From: Nonomuraea helvata
GTDB lineage: Bacteria > Actinomycetota > Actinomycetes > Streptosporangiales > Streptosporangiaceae
Length of the DNA: 64,000 nt
Assembly (NCBI RefSeq): GCF_039535785.1
Contig: NZ_BAAAXV010000001.1
Location: forward strand, 806,001 to 870,000
Reading direction: 5' to 3'
In this document: one piece after another, positions 1-8,234 of the stretch
Position numbering within the stretch: the first letter of the stretch is position 1
How the letters are laid out: each line of letters starts with the position of its first letter
The notes under the pieces: model-generated
The model's input: only the letters and a program-made list of their open reading frames with translations
What the model was told of the DNA's origin: nothing
Database searches by the model: none
Made by a program: the position numbers and the translations under genes

Positions 1-86
1 CCATCATCGTGGCGAACATCATCGCCGACCTGTTCTACTCCGTGATCGACCCGCGGGTCCGCAGCGGCGAGGAGGTGTCGGGATGA
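1..86 (+). CDS. ABC transporter permease, C-terminal end (partial)
   Basis: Only the last 27 codons of an inner-membrane permease lie inside the window; the gene starts upstream. The tail FYSVIDPRVR matches the usual end of OppB/DppB-type permeases, where a last membrane helix is followed by a D-P-R-x-R motif. Its TGA overlaps the next start codon as ATGA, so it is translationally coupled to the second permease. It would form the heterodimeric channel of the peptide-type importer encoded by the following three genes. A solute-binding protein gene is expected further upstream but cannot be seen. Confidence 0.8.
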   Translation, partial: IIVANIIADLFYSVIDPRVRSGEEVSG

Positions 87-982
87 GTGTGCTCCTGGAG
101 AGTTCGTCGACGAGCGCCACGATGCGCCGCAACTTCTGGGCGGGCGTGTGGCGGGTGATGAAGCGCAAGCCCAGCCGCATGGTGGGCGTCGTGCTCATAC
201 TCGGGTTCGTGTTCATGGGCGTGTTCGGGCCGATGTTCTACCCCGCCCAGCTGGACCGCGACCCGAACGCGATCACCAGGCCGCCGAGCTGGGAGCACTG
301 GCTCGGCACCGACGACCAGGGCAGGGACGTGATCGCCCTGGTGGTCACCGGGTCGCGGTACGTGCTGCTGGCCGCGCTGGTGACCGCCGTCATCACCGTG
401 GTCGTGGGCGCCGGCATCGGGCTGTTCTCCGGCTTCAAGCGGGGCCGCTGGGACAACGTGCTCATGCGGCTCACCGACATGAAGCTGACCATCCCCGGCC
501 TGCCGCTGCTGCTGGTGCTCTCCACCGTGTGGAAGTTCAGCAGCGCGGTCCAGATGGGCCTGGTGCTGGGACTGCTCAGCTGGGGCGGCGTGGCGCGCGC
601 GGTGCGCTCGCAGACGCTGTCGCTGCGCGAGCGGGGCTTCATCGAGGCGGCGCGCGGGCTCGGCCTGTCCACGACGCACATCGTGAGCAAGGAGCTGCTG
701 CCCAGCATGGCGCCGTACATCGCGATGAACATGCTCATCGCGGTCACCGGCGGCGTCTACGCGCAGGTCGGCCTGTTCTTCCTGGGTGTGCTGCCGTACG
801 AGTCGAACAACTGGGGACAGATGCTCAACACGGCCGTGTTCCGCTCGGGGGCGCTCACGGTACCGAGCGCGCTGGGCTTCCTCATCGGGCCGTTGCTGGC
901 GATCCTGTTGTTGACGCTGGCCATCGTGCTCGTGGTCGACGCCATGGACGAGATCTTCAATCCCCGGCTGCGCGAGGAGTAG
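83..982 (+). CDS. ABC transporter permease (DppC/OppC family)
   Basis: A 299-aa membrane protein of the dipeptide/oligopeptide importer class. The N-terminal OppC-type helix is at about residues 32-52. It is followed by the family motif LGTDDQGRDV (about 74-83) and a run of further helices. The cytoplasmic EAA loop that docks with the ATPase starts at about residue 188 (EAARGLGLS). The ATG overlaps the upstream permease stop, and the next ATPase gene begins 5 nt after its TAG. Position next to NamZ, MurQ and an AmiE-like hydrolase suggests that the cargo is a cell-wall fragment rather than a plain dipeptide; that is inference from context, since permeases of this family do not reveal substrate by sequence. 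Confidence 0.9.
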   Translation: MSVLLESSSTSATMRRNFWAGVWRVMKRKPSRMVGVVLILGFVFMGVFGPMFYPAQLDRDPNAITRPPSWEHWLGTDDQGRDVIALVVTGSRYVLLAALVTAVITVVVGAGIGLFSGFKRGRWDNVLMRLTDMKLTIPGLPLLLVLSTVWKFSSAVQMGLVLGLLSWGGVARAVRSQTLSLRERGFIEAARGLGLSTTHIVSKELLPSMAPYIAMNMLIAVTGGVYAQVGLFFLGVLPYESNNWGQMLNTAVFRSGALTVPSALGFLIGPLLAILLLTLAIVLVVDAMDEIFNPRLREE

Positions 983-987
983 GCCGC

Positions 988-1980
988 ATGAGCAAGGTTG
1001 CGCCGGGAGTGCGCATCGACGGCCTCACGGTCGTCTACAAGACCCCCGCGGGCGAGCTGCCCGCCGTCAGGAACATCAGCCTGGCCCTGGAGCCCGGCTC
1101 GATCACCGGCATCGTCGGCGAGTCGGGGTCCGGCAAGTCCACGCTGGCCCTGTCGCTGCTCAACGCCGTCCAGCCCCCGGGCAGGATCGCGGCGGGCAGC
1201 GTCGAGATCGACGGGCTCGGCGACGTGGTCGGCCTGCAGGGCGAGGCGCTGCGCAAGGCCAGGGGCAAGCACATCGGGTACGTCTTCCAGGCCGCCCAGA
1301 ACTCCCTCAACCCGCTCAAGACGGTCGGCAAGCAGCTGCTCGACCTCGGCCGCTCGCACGGCGTGGAGGACCTGCGCGGTCTGGTGCGCGAGGCCAAGGA
1401 GCTGCTCGGCCGGATGGGGCTGGACGGGGCCAGGGTGCTCGACTCGCACCAGCATGAGCTGTCCGGCGGCATGCGCCAGCGGGTCGGCATCATGCTGGCG
1501 CTGGTGCTCAACGCCCACCTGGTGGTGCTGGACGAGCCCACGACCGCGCTGGACATGATCACCCAGGCGAACATCCTGAAGATCGTCCGCGAGGTCCACG
1601 CGGAGCGCGGCCTGACCACGCTCGTCATCACGCACGACATCGGCGTGGTGGCCGAGGTGGCCGACCGGCTGGCCGTCATGTACGGCGGGCGGCTGGTCGA
1701 GCAGGGCCCCACCAGGGAGGTGCTCGGCGCGCCCAAGCACCCCTACACCAGGGGCCTGATCAAGGCCATTCCCCGGCTCGTCGGCGATATCGACGAGGCC
1801 CGGGCGCTGCCGGGCCGGCCGCCGACGCTGGCGACCGTGCCGAAGGAGGGCTGCGTGTTCAGGGAGCGCTGCCCGCTGCGCATGGACGTGTGCGACACCG
1901 TCGATCCCGACGCCGTGGCGGACGGGTCCAGGGTCGTGGCCTGCCACGCCGTGACCGTGAACGTGAAGGAGCACGCATGA
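988..1980 (+). CDS. ABC transporter ATP-binding protein (DppD/OppD-like)
   Basis: A 330-aa ATPase that powers the importer. Walker A GESGSGKST is at residues 44-52, the Q-loop (YVFQAAQNSLNP) follows, the signature LSGGMRQRV is near residue 155, and Walker B VVLDEP is followed by the H-loop (VITHD). The C-terminal extension has the cysteine cluster typical of oligopeptide-type ATPases (CVFRERCPLRMDVC, then CHAV), which often binds an iron-sulfur cluster in relatives. The ATG at 988 is preferred because upstream in-frame sequence only covers the permease gene. The stop overlaps the next ATG (ATGA), so the two ATPases are coupled and probably work as a heterodimer. Confidence 0.93.
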   Translation: MSKVAPGVRIDGLTVVYKTPAGELPAVRNISLALEPGSITGIVGESGSGKSTLALSLLNAVQPPGRIAAGSVEIDGLGDVVGLQGEALRKARGKHIGYVFQAAQNSLNPLKTVGKQLLDLGRSHGVEDLRGLVREAKELLGRMGLDGARVLDSHQHELSGGMRQRVGIMLALVLNAHLVVLDEPTTALDMITQANILKIVREVHAERGLTTLVITHDIGVVAEVADRLAVMYGGRLVEQGPTREVLGAPKHPYTRGLIKAIPRLVGDIDEARALPGRPPTLATVPKEGCVFRERCPLRMDVCDTVDPDAVADGSRVVACHAVTVNVKEHA

Positions 1981-3056
1981 TCACTGGGACCGGCGTCGTC
2001 AAGACGTTCAAGCAGCGCGGCAAGATGCTGGGCGCCCGTGAGGTGCGCGCGCTGCGCGGTGTCGACTTCGCGATCCCGAAGGGCGGCGCGGCCTCGTTCA
2101 TCGGCGAGTCCGGGTGCGGCAAGACCACGCTGGGCCGGATCATCGCGGGGCTGGAGGACTACGACGAGGGCGAGATCCTGATCGACGGCGTCTCCATGTC
2201 GCCGCTCACGCCCAAGCAGCGCCATCCGCACTTCCGCAAGATCCAGATGATCCACCAGGACCCGTACTCGGCCCTGAACCCGACCAGGACCATCCACCAG
2301 ACGCTGTACGCCCCGCTGAGCCTGCGGGCCAGGCAGACCGGGCGTCCGGGGTCGTGGATCGACGAGCGGGCGGCCGAGGTGCTGTCCCTGGTGGGGCTCG
2401 ACCCCGGCACGGTGCTGTCGCGCTACCCGCACCAGCTCTCCGGCGGCATGCGGCAGCGCGTGGTCATCGCCCGCGCGCTGACCGTCGACCCGGAGATGCT
2501 CGTCGCGGACGAGGCCGTCTCGATGATCGACGTGTCGCTGCGGCTGGGCATCCTGGCGCTGCTGAAGGACCTGCGCGAGCGGCTCGGCGTGAGCGTGCTG
2601 TTCATCACGCACGACGTGGCCACGGCCCGCTACGTCGGCGACGACGGCGAGCTGTACGTCATCTACCGCGGCCAGGTCGTCGAGCGCGGACCGGTGGACA
2701 CGGTCATCGCCGACCCCGTGCACCCGTACACGCAGTCGCTGCTGTCCGCGATCCCGGTGCTGCACGGCCTGGAGGAGCCCGGCGAACAGCCGGTGACGCC
2801 GCTGGAGTCGCTGGACGAGAGCCAGTCGGACGAGGGCTGCCTGTTCGCCCGCCGCTGCCCGTTCAGGGGCGAGCGGTGCACGACCGAGCGGCCGCTGCTG
2901 CACGTGTTCTCGCCTCGCGAGAACACCAATAGACACAGCACCATTGGTTTGGAGGCCGACGAAGTCGGACTCCGAACCGAGGGGGTGCCGCAGGAGCACG
3001 CGTGCTTCTACCCCGCGCGCCGCAACGTGATCGCCCGCCCGATGAGCGAGGTGTGA
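1977..3056 (+). CDS. ABC transporter ATP-binding protein (DppF/OppF-like) with palindromic insert
   Basis: A 359-aa second ATPase of the importer. Walker A GESGCGKTT is at 43-51, the signature LSGGMRQRV and Walker B (LVADEAVS) follow, and the H-loop is LFITHD. Walker B reads ADEA rather than the usual LDEP, so the switch region may be slightly unusual. The C-terminal cysteine cluster CLFARRCPFRGERC is intact, but the expected final Cys (ACFYP) is pushed away by about 28 extra residues encoded by roughly 2908-2996. That stretch is rich in inverted repeats and looks inserted in frame. The gene overlaps its neighbours at both ends (ATGA upstream; its TGA shares one base with the next ATG). Confidence 0.9.
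   Translation: MITGTGVVKTFKQRGKMLGAREVRALRGVDFAIPKGGAASFIGESGCGKTTLGRIIAGLEDYDEGEILIDGVSMSPLTPKQRHPHFRKIQMIHQDPYSALNPTRTIHQTLYAPLSLRARQTGRPGSWIDERAAEVLSLVGLDPGTVLSRYPHQLSGGMRQRVVIARALTVDPEMLVADEAVSMIDVSLRLGILALLKDLRERLGVSVLFITHDVATARYVGDDGELYVIYRGQVVERGPVDTVIADPVHPYTQSLLSAIPVLHGLEEPGEQPVTPLESLDESQSDEGCLFARRCPFRGERCTTERPLLHVFSPRENTNRHSTIGLEADEVGLRTEGVPQEHACFYPARRNVIARPMSEV
2908..2996 (+). repeat. in-frame palindrome-rich insert in the ATPase gene
   Basis: This stretch encodes residues with no counterpart in the usual OppF C-terminus. It holds a near-perfect 15-bp inverted repeat (2946-2960 with 2964-2978, 3-nt loop, one G.U and one G.A mismatch). It also holds a second overlapping stem, ACCAAT at 2925-2930 with ATTGGT at 2943-2948. 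Base composition is visibly lower in GC than the flanks. It behaves like a small palindromic element that kept the reading frame. Whether it is mobile cannot be told from one copy. Confidence 0.5.
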
Positions 3057-3916
3057 TGTCCCACGCCGTGCGGGCCGCGGATCTCACAGTGGCGGCCGAG
3101 GTCGCCACCGCCGCGCTGACGCTGGACGCCGCCGAGGCCGCCGGCCTGGTCGGCTACCTGGCGCGCCCTCCGGCGGAGCGGCGCTGGACGGCGCTGGCCA
3201 CCGACGGCGGCGTGGTGATGGCGTCGCTGTCGGCCGTGGACCCGGCGGCCGGGCACATCGACCTGCTGGCCGTGCACCCCTCCGTGCAGGGGCAGGGGCG
3301 CGGGCGGGCGCTGGTGCGGGCGGCCGAGGAGTGGCTGCGGGACCAGGGCGCGCGGCAGGGGCGCTTCGCCGGCAACCCGCCGTGCTACGCCTGGCCGGGC
3401 GTCGACGTACGCTACACCGCCGCCGCCTGCCTCGCCGAGAGCCTCGGCTACGAGCGCTACGACGTGGCCTGGAACATGACGGCCGACCTGAGCGCCGACG
3501 CCGACCTGTCCGTCGAGGACGAGGTGCGGCGCCTGGAGGAGTCCGGGGTGCGGGTGCTCGAGGCCGGTGAGGACCGGGAGCGCGTCGCCGCGTTCGTCGG
3601 CAAGCACTGGAACGAGCGCTGGGCCTGGGAGGCCACGCACGCGGCCGGGCTGCACTACGCCGAGCGCGACGGGCACGTCCTGGGCTTCGCCGCCTGGGGC
3701 GCCCGGCCCGGCTGGTTCGGGCCGATGGGGACCTCGCCGGACGCCCGCGGGCTGGGCGTGGGACGTGTGCTGCTGCGCAGGTGCCTGGCGGACCAGCGGG
3801 CCGCCGGGCAGGCCAGCGCGCAGATCGGGTGGGTAGGGCCGCTGCGGTTCTACTCGCACGCCGTCGGCGCGCGAGCGGAACGCGTCTTCTGGCTCTACCG
3901 GCGCGACCTGGCGTGA
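3056..3916 (+). CDS. GNAT family N-acetyltransferase (two GNAT modules)
   Basis: A 286-aa protein with two GNAT folds in tandem, as in mycothiol-synthase-like acetyltransferases. The first acetyl-CoA binding motif is HPSVQGQGRGRALV (about residues 75-88). The second is SPDARGLGVGRVLLRRC (about 225-241). GNAT enzymes transfer an acetyl group from acetyl-CoA to a primary amine; the acceptor here is unknown. The start ATG shares one base with the stop of the transporter ATPase (TGATG), so it belongs to the transporter operon. Given the NamZ and MurQ genes nearby, an amino-sugar or peptide product of cell-wall turnover is a reasonable guess for the acceptor, but nothing in the protein proves this. 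Confidence 0.85.
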   Translation: MSHAVRAADLTVAAEVATAALTLDAAEAAGLVGYLARPPAERRWTALATDGGVVMASLSAVDPAAGHIDLLAVHPSVQGQGRGRALVRAAEEWLRDQGARQGRFAGNPPCYAWPGVDVRYTAAACLAESLGYERYDVAWNMTADLSADADLSVEDEVRRLEESGVRVLEAGEDRERVAAFVGKHWNERWAWEATHAAGLHYAERDGHVLGFAAWGARPGWFGPMGTSPDARGLGVGRVLLRRCLADQRAAGQASAQIGWVGPLRFYSHAVGARAERVFWLYRRDLA

Positions 3917-3921
3917 TGCCG

Positions 3922-5031
3922 CTAATAGAGCAGTGGTCCTTCAGGGGTTCCCGGTGGCGGGCAGAGGCCGCGGGGGTCCTCGCCGGTGTCCAGGCCGCGG
4001 GTGAGCGTGTCGGAGCCCCACAGGTGGTCCATGAACAGGTCGGGGCCCCACCAGCGCAGGTCGTCCGGATAGAGGGTGCGGGCCACGTACAGCATGGACA
4101 GGCCCGTCAGGACGGGCCTGAACGCCTCGCGGTCGTGCACGTGGAGCTGGACGCCGCGCACGGCGACACCCGCGTGCTTGTGGAAGGTGGGCGTGAACCA
4201 CGTCTCCCTGAACCGCACGCCCGGCAGGTCCAGCCCGGCCAGCGCGGGGGCGAACCTGGCGTCCGCGTACGGGGCGCCGATCAGCTCGAAGGGCCTGGTC
4301 GTGCCGCGCCCCTCGGAGAAGTTGGTGCCCTCGAACAGCCCGGTGCCCGGGTAGACCAGCGCGGTGTCCGGGGTCGGCATGTTGACCGACGGCATCACCC
4401 ACGGCAGCCCCGTCTCGGCGAACGTCATGTCGCGCCGCCAGCCCTCCATCTCGACCACGCGCAGGTCCACGTCGAACCCGAACAGCGTGGCCAGCTCCCC
4501 CGCCGTCCTGCCGTGCCGGACCGGCAGCGGGAAGCGGCCCACGAAGCTGGCGAACGCGGGGTCGAGCAGCGGACCCTCCTGAACCGTCCCGCCGAGCGGG
4601 TTGGGCCGGTCCAGCACCACGAACCGGAGCCCGAGGCGGGCGGCCGAGGCCAGCAGGTCGTACATCGTCCAGACGTAGGTGTAGAACCGGGTGCCCACGT
4701 CGGCGATGTCGAAGACCAGCGTGTCCACGCCGGAGGCCGCGACCACCCGGTCCAGCGCCTCGCCTTCGAGCTTGTGGGTGTCGAACACCGGCAGCCCGGT
4801 CTTCTCGTCCACGGTGTCGGCCTCGCTGCCGGCCGCCTGGGCGGTGCCGCGCATGCCGTGCTCGGGCCCGAACAGGGCCGTCAGGTTCAGGCCTGCGGCC
4901 AGCAGCGCCTCGGGGGTGGGGGTGAGATCGGGAAGGACTCCGGTGGGGTTGGTGATCAGGCCGAGGCGGGTGCCGCCCGCGAGGGCGGGGTCCGCGGTCA
5001 GCCGTTCGGCTCCGGTTCGTACATGTGGCAT
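3922..5031 (-). CDS. namZ: NamZ-like exo-beta-N-acetylmuramidase (DUF1343)
   Basis: A 369-aa DUF1343 protein. The founding enzyme, NamZ (YbbC) of Bacillus subtilis, removes MurNAc from the non-reducing end of peptidoglycan fragments. Family motifs are all present: LITNPTGV near the N-terminus, GPEHGMRG (active-site region), FDIADVGTRFYTYV, DRPNPLGG and EGTNFSEGRGTTRPFE. The start at MPHVRTG is chosen because the family normally begins a few residues before this V-x-T-G block; an ATG nine bases upstream (5040) is possible. No signal peptide is visible, unlike secreted homologues, so it probably acts in the cytoplasm on imported fragments. It is transcribed divergently from murQ with an operator-like site between, and runs convergently into the GNAT gene with a 5-nt gap. 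Confidence 0.88.
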   Translation of the reverse strand: MPHVRTGAERLTADPALAGGTRLGLITNPTGVLPDLTPTPEALLAAGLNLTALFGPEHGMRGTAQAAGSEADTVDEKTGLPVFDTHKLEGEALDRVVAASGVDTLVFDIADVGTRFYTYVWTMYDLLASAARLGLRFVVLDRPNPLGGTVQEGPLLDPAFASFVGRFPLPVRHGRTAGELATLFGFDVDLRVVEMEGWRRDMTFAETGLPWVMPSVNMPTPDTALVYPGTGLFEGTNFSEGRGTTRPFELIGAPYADARFAPALAGLDLPGVRFRETWFTPTFHKHAGVAVRGVQLHVHDREAFRPVLTGLSMLYVARTLYPDDLRWWGPDLFMDHLWGSDTLTRGLDTGEDPRGLCPPPGTPEGPLLY

Positions 5032-5044
5032 GAAAGCCATTGTC

Positions 5045-5059
5045 TGAAAGATATTTACA
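5045..5059. promoter_or_regulatory. RpiR/MurR-type operator candidate
   Basis: TGAAAGATATTTACA fits a TGAAA-N5-TTTCA palindrome except for one base (TTACA). RpiR-family MurR-type regulators of MurNAc use are known to bind half-sites of this kind. It lies in the AT-rich spacer between the divergent namZ and murQ starts, where one dimer could control both. No RpiR gene is visible in the window, so the regulator would be encoded elsewhere. Confidence 0.45.
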
Positions 5060-5089
5060 AGTGTGAAGGAGAGGGTGGAAATTAGCGTC

Positions 5090-5989
5090 ATGACTGATCC
5101 GCTACCCGAGCTGTCCACCGAGCAGAGCGATCCTCGCTACAGCCAGATCGACCGGCTGCCGACCGATCAGATCGCCCGGCTCATGAACCAGGCCGACGCC
5201 GCCGTGCCCGCCGCCGTCGCGGTGGTCATCCCGGCGATCTCGGCGGCCATCGACGCGATCGCCGCCAGGATGGCCGAGGGCGGCCGGCTGCTGTACGTCG
5301 GCGCCGGCACGTCGGGCCGGCTGGCCGTGCTCGACGCCAGCGAGTGCCCACCCACGTTCGGCACCGATCCGTCGCTGGTGCAGGGCGTCATCGCCGGCGG
5401 GCCGGATGCGCTCACCCGGTCCGTCGAGGGTGCGGAGGACGACCCCGAGGCGGGCGCCGCCGCGTTGAAGGACCTGGAGGTGGGGCCGCTCGACTCCGTG
5501 GTCGGCGTGTCCGCCAGCGGGCGGGCCCCCTTCGTGCTGGGCGCGCTGGCTGAGGCGTCCGCCCGGGGCGCGCTCACCGTGGGCCTTTCGTGCAACGACG
5601 GCGCGCCGCTGTCGGCCGCCGCCGAGCACGCGATCGAGGTCGTCGTGGGTCCCGAGGTGGTGACCGGCTCGACCAGGCTCAAGGCGGGCACGGCCCAGAA
5701 GCTCGTGCTGAACATGATCTCGACGATCTCGATGGTCAAGCTCGGCCGTACGTACGGGAACAAGATGATCGAGATGTCGGCGATGAACAGCAAGCTGGCC
5801 GGGCGCGCGCTGCGCATGGTCAGCGACATCACCGGCGCCGACCGCGCGACGGCCGAGGCGGCGCTGGACGCGTCCGGCGGTCAGGCGAAGATCGCCGTGC
5901 TGATGATCCAGCACGGGATCGACGCCGAGGGGGCACGCGCGCTGCTGGAGTCGCACGGGGAGCGCCTCAGCGACGCGCTCAGCGGCTGA
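5090..5989 (+). CDS. murQ: N-acetylmuramic acid 6-phosphate etherase
   Basis: A 299-aa SIS-domain enzyme that cleaves the lactyl ether of MurNAc-6-phosphate to give GlcNAc-6-phosphate and D-lactate in the cytoplasm. Diagnostic stretches are GAGTSGRLAVLDASECPPTF (with the catalytic Glu in SEC), EGAEDD, and the C-terminal TRLKAGTAQKLVLNMIS block with the K-M-I-E helix after it. Length matches the family. ATG 5090 gives the usual N-terminus (TEQSDPRYSQIDRLPT); in-frame GTGs at 5063 and 5075 are alternatives, because the purine-rich AAGGAGAGGG sits rather far upstream of 5090. MurQ needs phosphorylated MurNAc, yet no PTS permease or MurNAc kinase gene lies in the window. Confidence 0.96.
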   Translation: MTDPLPELSTEQSDPRYSQIDRLPTDQIARLMNQADAAVPAAVAVVIPAISAAIDAIAARMAEGGRLLYVGAGTSGRLAVLDASECPPTFGTDPSLVQGVIAGGPDALTRSVEGAEDDPEAGAAALKDLEVGPLDSVVGVSASGRAPFVLGALAEASARGALTVGLSCNDGAPLSAAAEHAIEVVVGPEVVTGSTRLKAGTAQKLVLNMISTISMVKLGRTYGNKMIEMSAMNSKLAGRALRMVSDITGADRATAEAALDASGGQAKIAVLMIQHGIDAEGARALLESHGERLSDALSG

Positions 5990-6177
5990 CCGGTCCGGCG
6001 CGGCGAGGGGTCGCGGCGAGGGCGGCCCACCACGCGCCACGGCCGCCCACAGGACGCGCCTCATGCCCGCAGGACGCCTCACTCCCGTAGGAAGCGCCCT
6101 GGGACGAGGCGCCCCGCACGACGGACGCTGAGAGCGTCGGGCAGGGGGCCGGATACGAGGGGACGAGGGGGACGGGG

Positions 6178-7260
6178 ATGGGTGATCGGCTGTGTGATCG
6201 GCTGGGGGCGATCCTGGCGGACGGGGTGCCACGCGTGTGCTCGGCCGCGGTCGCGCTGATCGCCGTGGACGGCCGCCTGGCCGCCGCGGCCGCGACCGGC
6301 GAGCTCGTCCGCTACGCCGACGCCGAGGAGAACCTGGCCCCGGAGCGCCCGCCCGCTCAGCACGACTCGATCTTCGACCTGGCCTCGATCAGCAAGCTGT
6401 TCACCACGGCCGTCCTGCTCTCACTGACGGAGGAGGGCAGGCTCGGCCTGGACGAGCCGGTGGCCACGTGGATACCGGGCGCCGACGGCCGGATCACGCC
6501 GCGCCGCCTGCTCACCCACACGGCGGGCCTGACCCCGACCCGCCGCATCGACCTGGAGCTGCCCGGCGCCGACGCCTCCGAGCGCATGGCGGCGATGCTG
6601 GACACGCCGGTCACCCACCCGTTCGGCGGCCCGTACCTGTACAGCGACGTCGGCATGGTCATGGCGGGCCGGGTCGCGGAGCTGGCGGGCGGAGAAACGC
6701 TCGACGCGCTGGTCCGGGCGCGGATCACGGGCGTGCTGGGCCTGGCCGACACGGGCTACCGGCCCGCGGCGCTGCCGCGGATCGCCGCCACCGAGTGGAA
6801 GCCGGAACGCCAGGGGCCCGGACCGGGCCCGTCGGGCTGCGTGCGCGGCGAGGTGCACGACGAGACGGCGTACGCGCTGGGCGGCGTGGCGGGGCACGCG
6901 GGGGTGTTCGCCACAGCCGGGGACCTGCTGGCCTTCGGCGAGGCGCTCCGGCTCGGCGGCGGCCCCGTGCTGCGCCCGGAGAGCGTGACCGAGATGCGGC
7001 GCGACCAGGGCGCCGAGGGCGCGCCCTTCCGCCACGGGCTGGGCGTGCGCATCGGCGACCCGGCCATCGTCGGGCCGCTGACCGGCGCTTTCGGCCACTC
7101 CGGCTTCACCGGCACCTCGCTGGTGGTCGATCCCGCGCGCCGCCTCACGGTGGTGCTGCTGACCAACGCCGTCCATCCCGTACGGGGCCGCGACGGCATC
7201 CGCGACCTGCGCCACGCGGTGGCCGCCGAAGCACTGCGCCTCCACGACTTCGCGCTTTGA
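6178..7260 (+). CDS. AmiE-like serine hydrolase (class C beta-lactamase family)
   Basis: A 360-aa penicillin-binding-protein-like serine hydrolase. The catalytic SxxK is SISK in FDLASISKLF (about residues 65-74), the second motif is YSD in YLYSDVGM, and the third is HSG in GHSGFTGTS. In B. subtilis a protein of this family, AmiE (YbbE), is the N-acetylmuramyl-L-alanine amidase encoded beside namZ and murQ; the matching neighbourhood here supports that role. No signal peptide is apparent, so it would act inside the cell, unlike secreted AmiE. The ATG is preceded by a purine run (GGACGAGGGGGACGGGG). The 188-bp gap after murQ contains short degenerate direct repeats around CAGGACGC but no clear terminator. 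An esterase or D-peptidase activity is the main alternative. Confidence 0.82.
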   Translation: MGDRLCDRLGAILADGVPRVCSAAVALIAVDGRLAAAAATGELVRYADAEENLAPERPPAQHDSIFDLASISKLFTTAVLLSLTEEGRLGLDEPVATWIPGADGRITPRRLLTHTAGLTPTRRIDLELPGADASERMAAMLDTPVTHPFGGPYLYSDVGMVMAGRVAELAGGETLDALVRARITGVLGLADTGYRPAALPRIAATEWKPERQGPGPGPSGCVRGEVHDETAYALGGVAGHAGVFATAGDLLAFGEALRLGGGPVLRPESVTEMRRDQGAEGAPFRHGLGVRIGDPAIVGPLTGAFGHSGFTGTSLVVDPARRLTVVLLTNAVHPVRGRDGIRDLRHAVAAEALRLHDFAL

Positions 7261-7308
7261 CAGGAAGTAATGACAACACCAGGGATTCACGCGCACCATT
7301 CGGCTGGC

Positions 7309-7324
7309 GCTAGCTGTAGCTAGC
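7309..7324. terminator. short perfect inverted repeat between convergent genes
   Basis: GCTAGCT and AGCTAGC are separated by 2 nt, making a 16-bp near-continuous palindrome at the meeting point of the serine hydrolase gene (+) and the phosphotransferase gene (-), overlapping the latter's stop codon. It could be a bidirectional terminator, although no U-tract follows on either strand. Confidence 0.35.
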
Positions 7325-8234
7325 CCCGCGGCTGAGCCACAGGCGTCGCGGGGCGGATCGGGGTCGAGCGGATCTTCGCGAGCGCCCGGGTGAAGTCCCG
7401 GGAGGACAGGTAGAGCTTGAACATGATCGCGGCCTCGAAGATCAGCAGGAGGGCCGCCGTGCCGACGGTCACCGGCACGATCCACCCGGTGAGCGGGCCG
7501 ACGATGAACACCGCCATCTGGAACTCGATGCCACTGATCAGATGAGCTCGGACGCGGTGGTCGCGCAGCCAATCGCGGATGCGGATGTACCAGGCGAAGT
7601 GCGTACGGAAGTTCTGCTGCAGGTCCACCGAGTCGGCGGAGCGGATCTCGCCTGGTTCGAGACCCGGCTCTTCCAGGTTCGGCTTTTCCACGGAAACGGC
7701 CGGGACGCCGGTGACCTCCTCGATCGCCTCGTCCAGTTTGCGGCGCATCTGGCGGCGTACCTTCGCGACCTGGAGCGCGTCAACGTACCGGAGCATGTCG
7801 AGGAAGACGACGAGCATGCCGAGGACGAGGTAGAACTCCTCACCAGTGCTCTCGAAGCTCCCCCACATGAGCGCCAGGGCGCAGGTGAGGACCCGGATGC
7901 GGTCGAAGACGTAGTCGAGCCAGCCGCCCAGTACGGTGCCGGTGCCCTTGAGCCGGGCGATCTTGCCGTCCACGCAGTCCAGCACGAAGCTCAGGTGATA
8001 CAGGACGGCGCCGGCGACCAGCCACGCCCAACCGTCGGCCATCAGGAAGCAGCCCGCCGAGCCGAGCCCGAGTAAGAAGGCGCCCCAGGTGATCTGGTTC
8101 GGCGTGATGGCGGTACGGTTCGCCAGGACGACCACCAGACGGCCGGCGAGCGGATCGACCAGGAACACCGTCCACCAGGCGTCCCGCGCCTTGTAGGTCA
8201 GCGTGCGCACGTCGTCCAAAGTGAATGTCGTCAC
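7320..8234 (-). CDS. CDP-alcohol phosphatidyltransferase family protein
   Basis: A 304-aa integral membrane enzyme that transfers a substituted phosphate from a CDP-alcohol to an acceptor alcohol (phospholipid or polar headgroup synthesis). The signature D-G-x2-A-R-x8-G-x3-D-x3-D is intact: DGKIARLKGTGTVLGGWLDY followed by VFD. Long hydrophobic helices flank it. GTG 8234 is chosen because GAAGGG lies 8 nt upstream and the codon overlaps the stop of the preceding gene (GTGA), giving coupling; an in-frame ATG at 8258 is the alternative. It is the third gene of a sigma factor - membrane protein - phosphotransferase unit. The acceptor cannot be told from sequence. Confidence 0.88.
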   Translation of the reverse strand: MTTFTLDDVRTLTYKARDAWWTVFLVDPLAGRLVVVLANRTAITPNQITWGAFLLGLGSAGCFLMADGWAWLVAGAVLYHLSFVLDCVDGKIARLKGTGTVLGGWLDYVFDRIRVLTCALALMWGSFESTGEEFYLVLGMLVVFLDMLRYVDALQVAKVRRQMRRKLDEAIEEVTGVPAVSVEKPNLEEPGLEPGEIRSADSVDLQQNFRTHFAWYIRIRDWLRDHRVRAHLISGIEFQMAVFIVGPLTGWIVPVTVGTAALLLIFEAAIMFKLYLSSRDFTRALAKIRSTPIRPATPVAQPRG

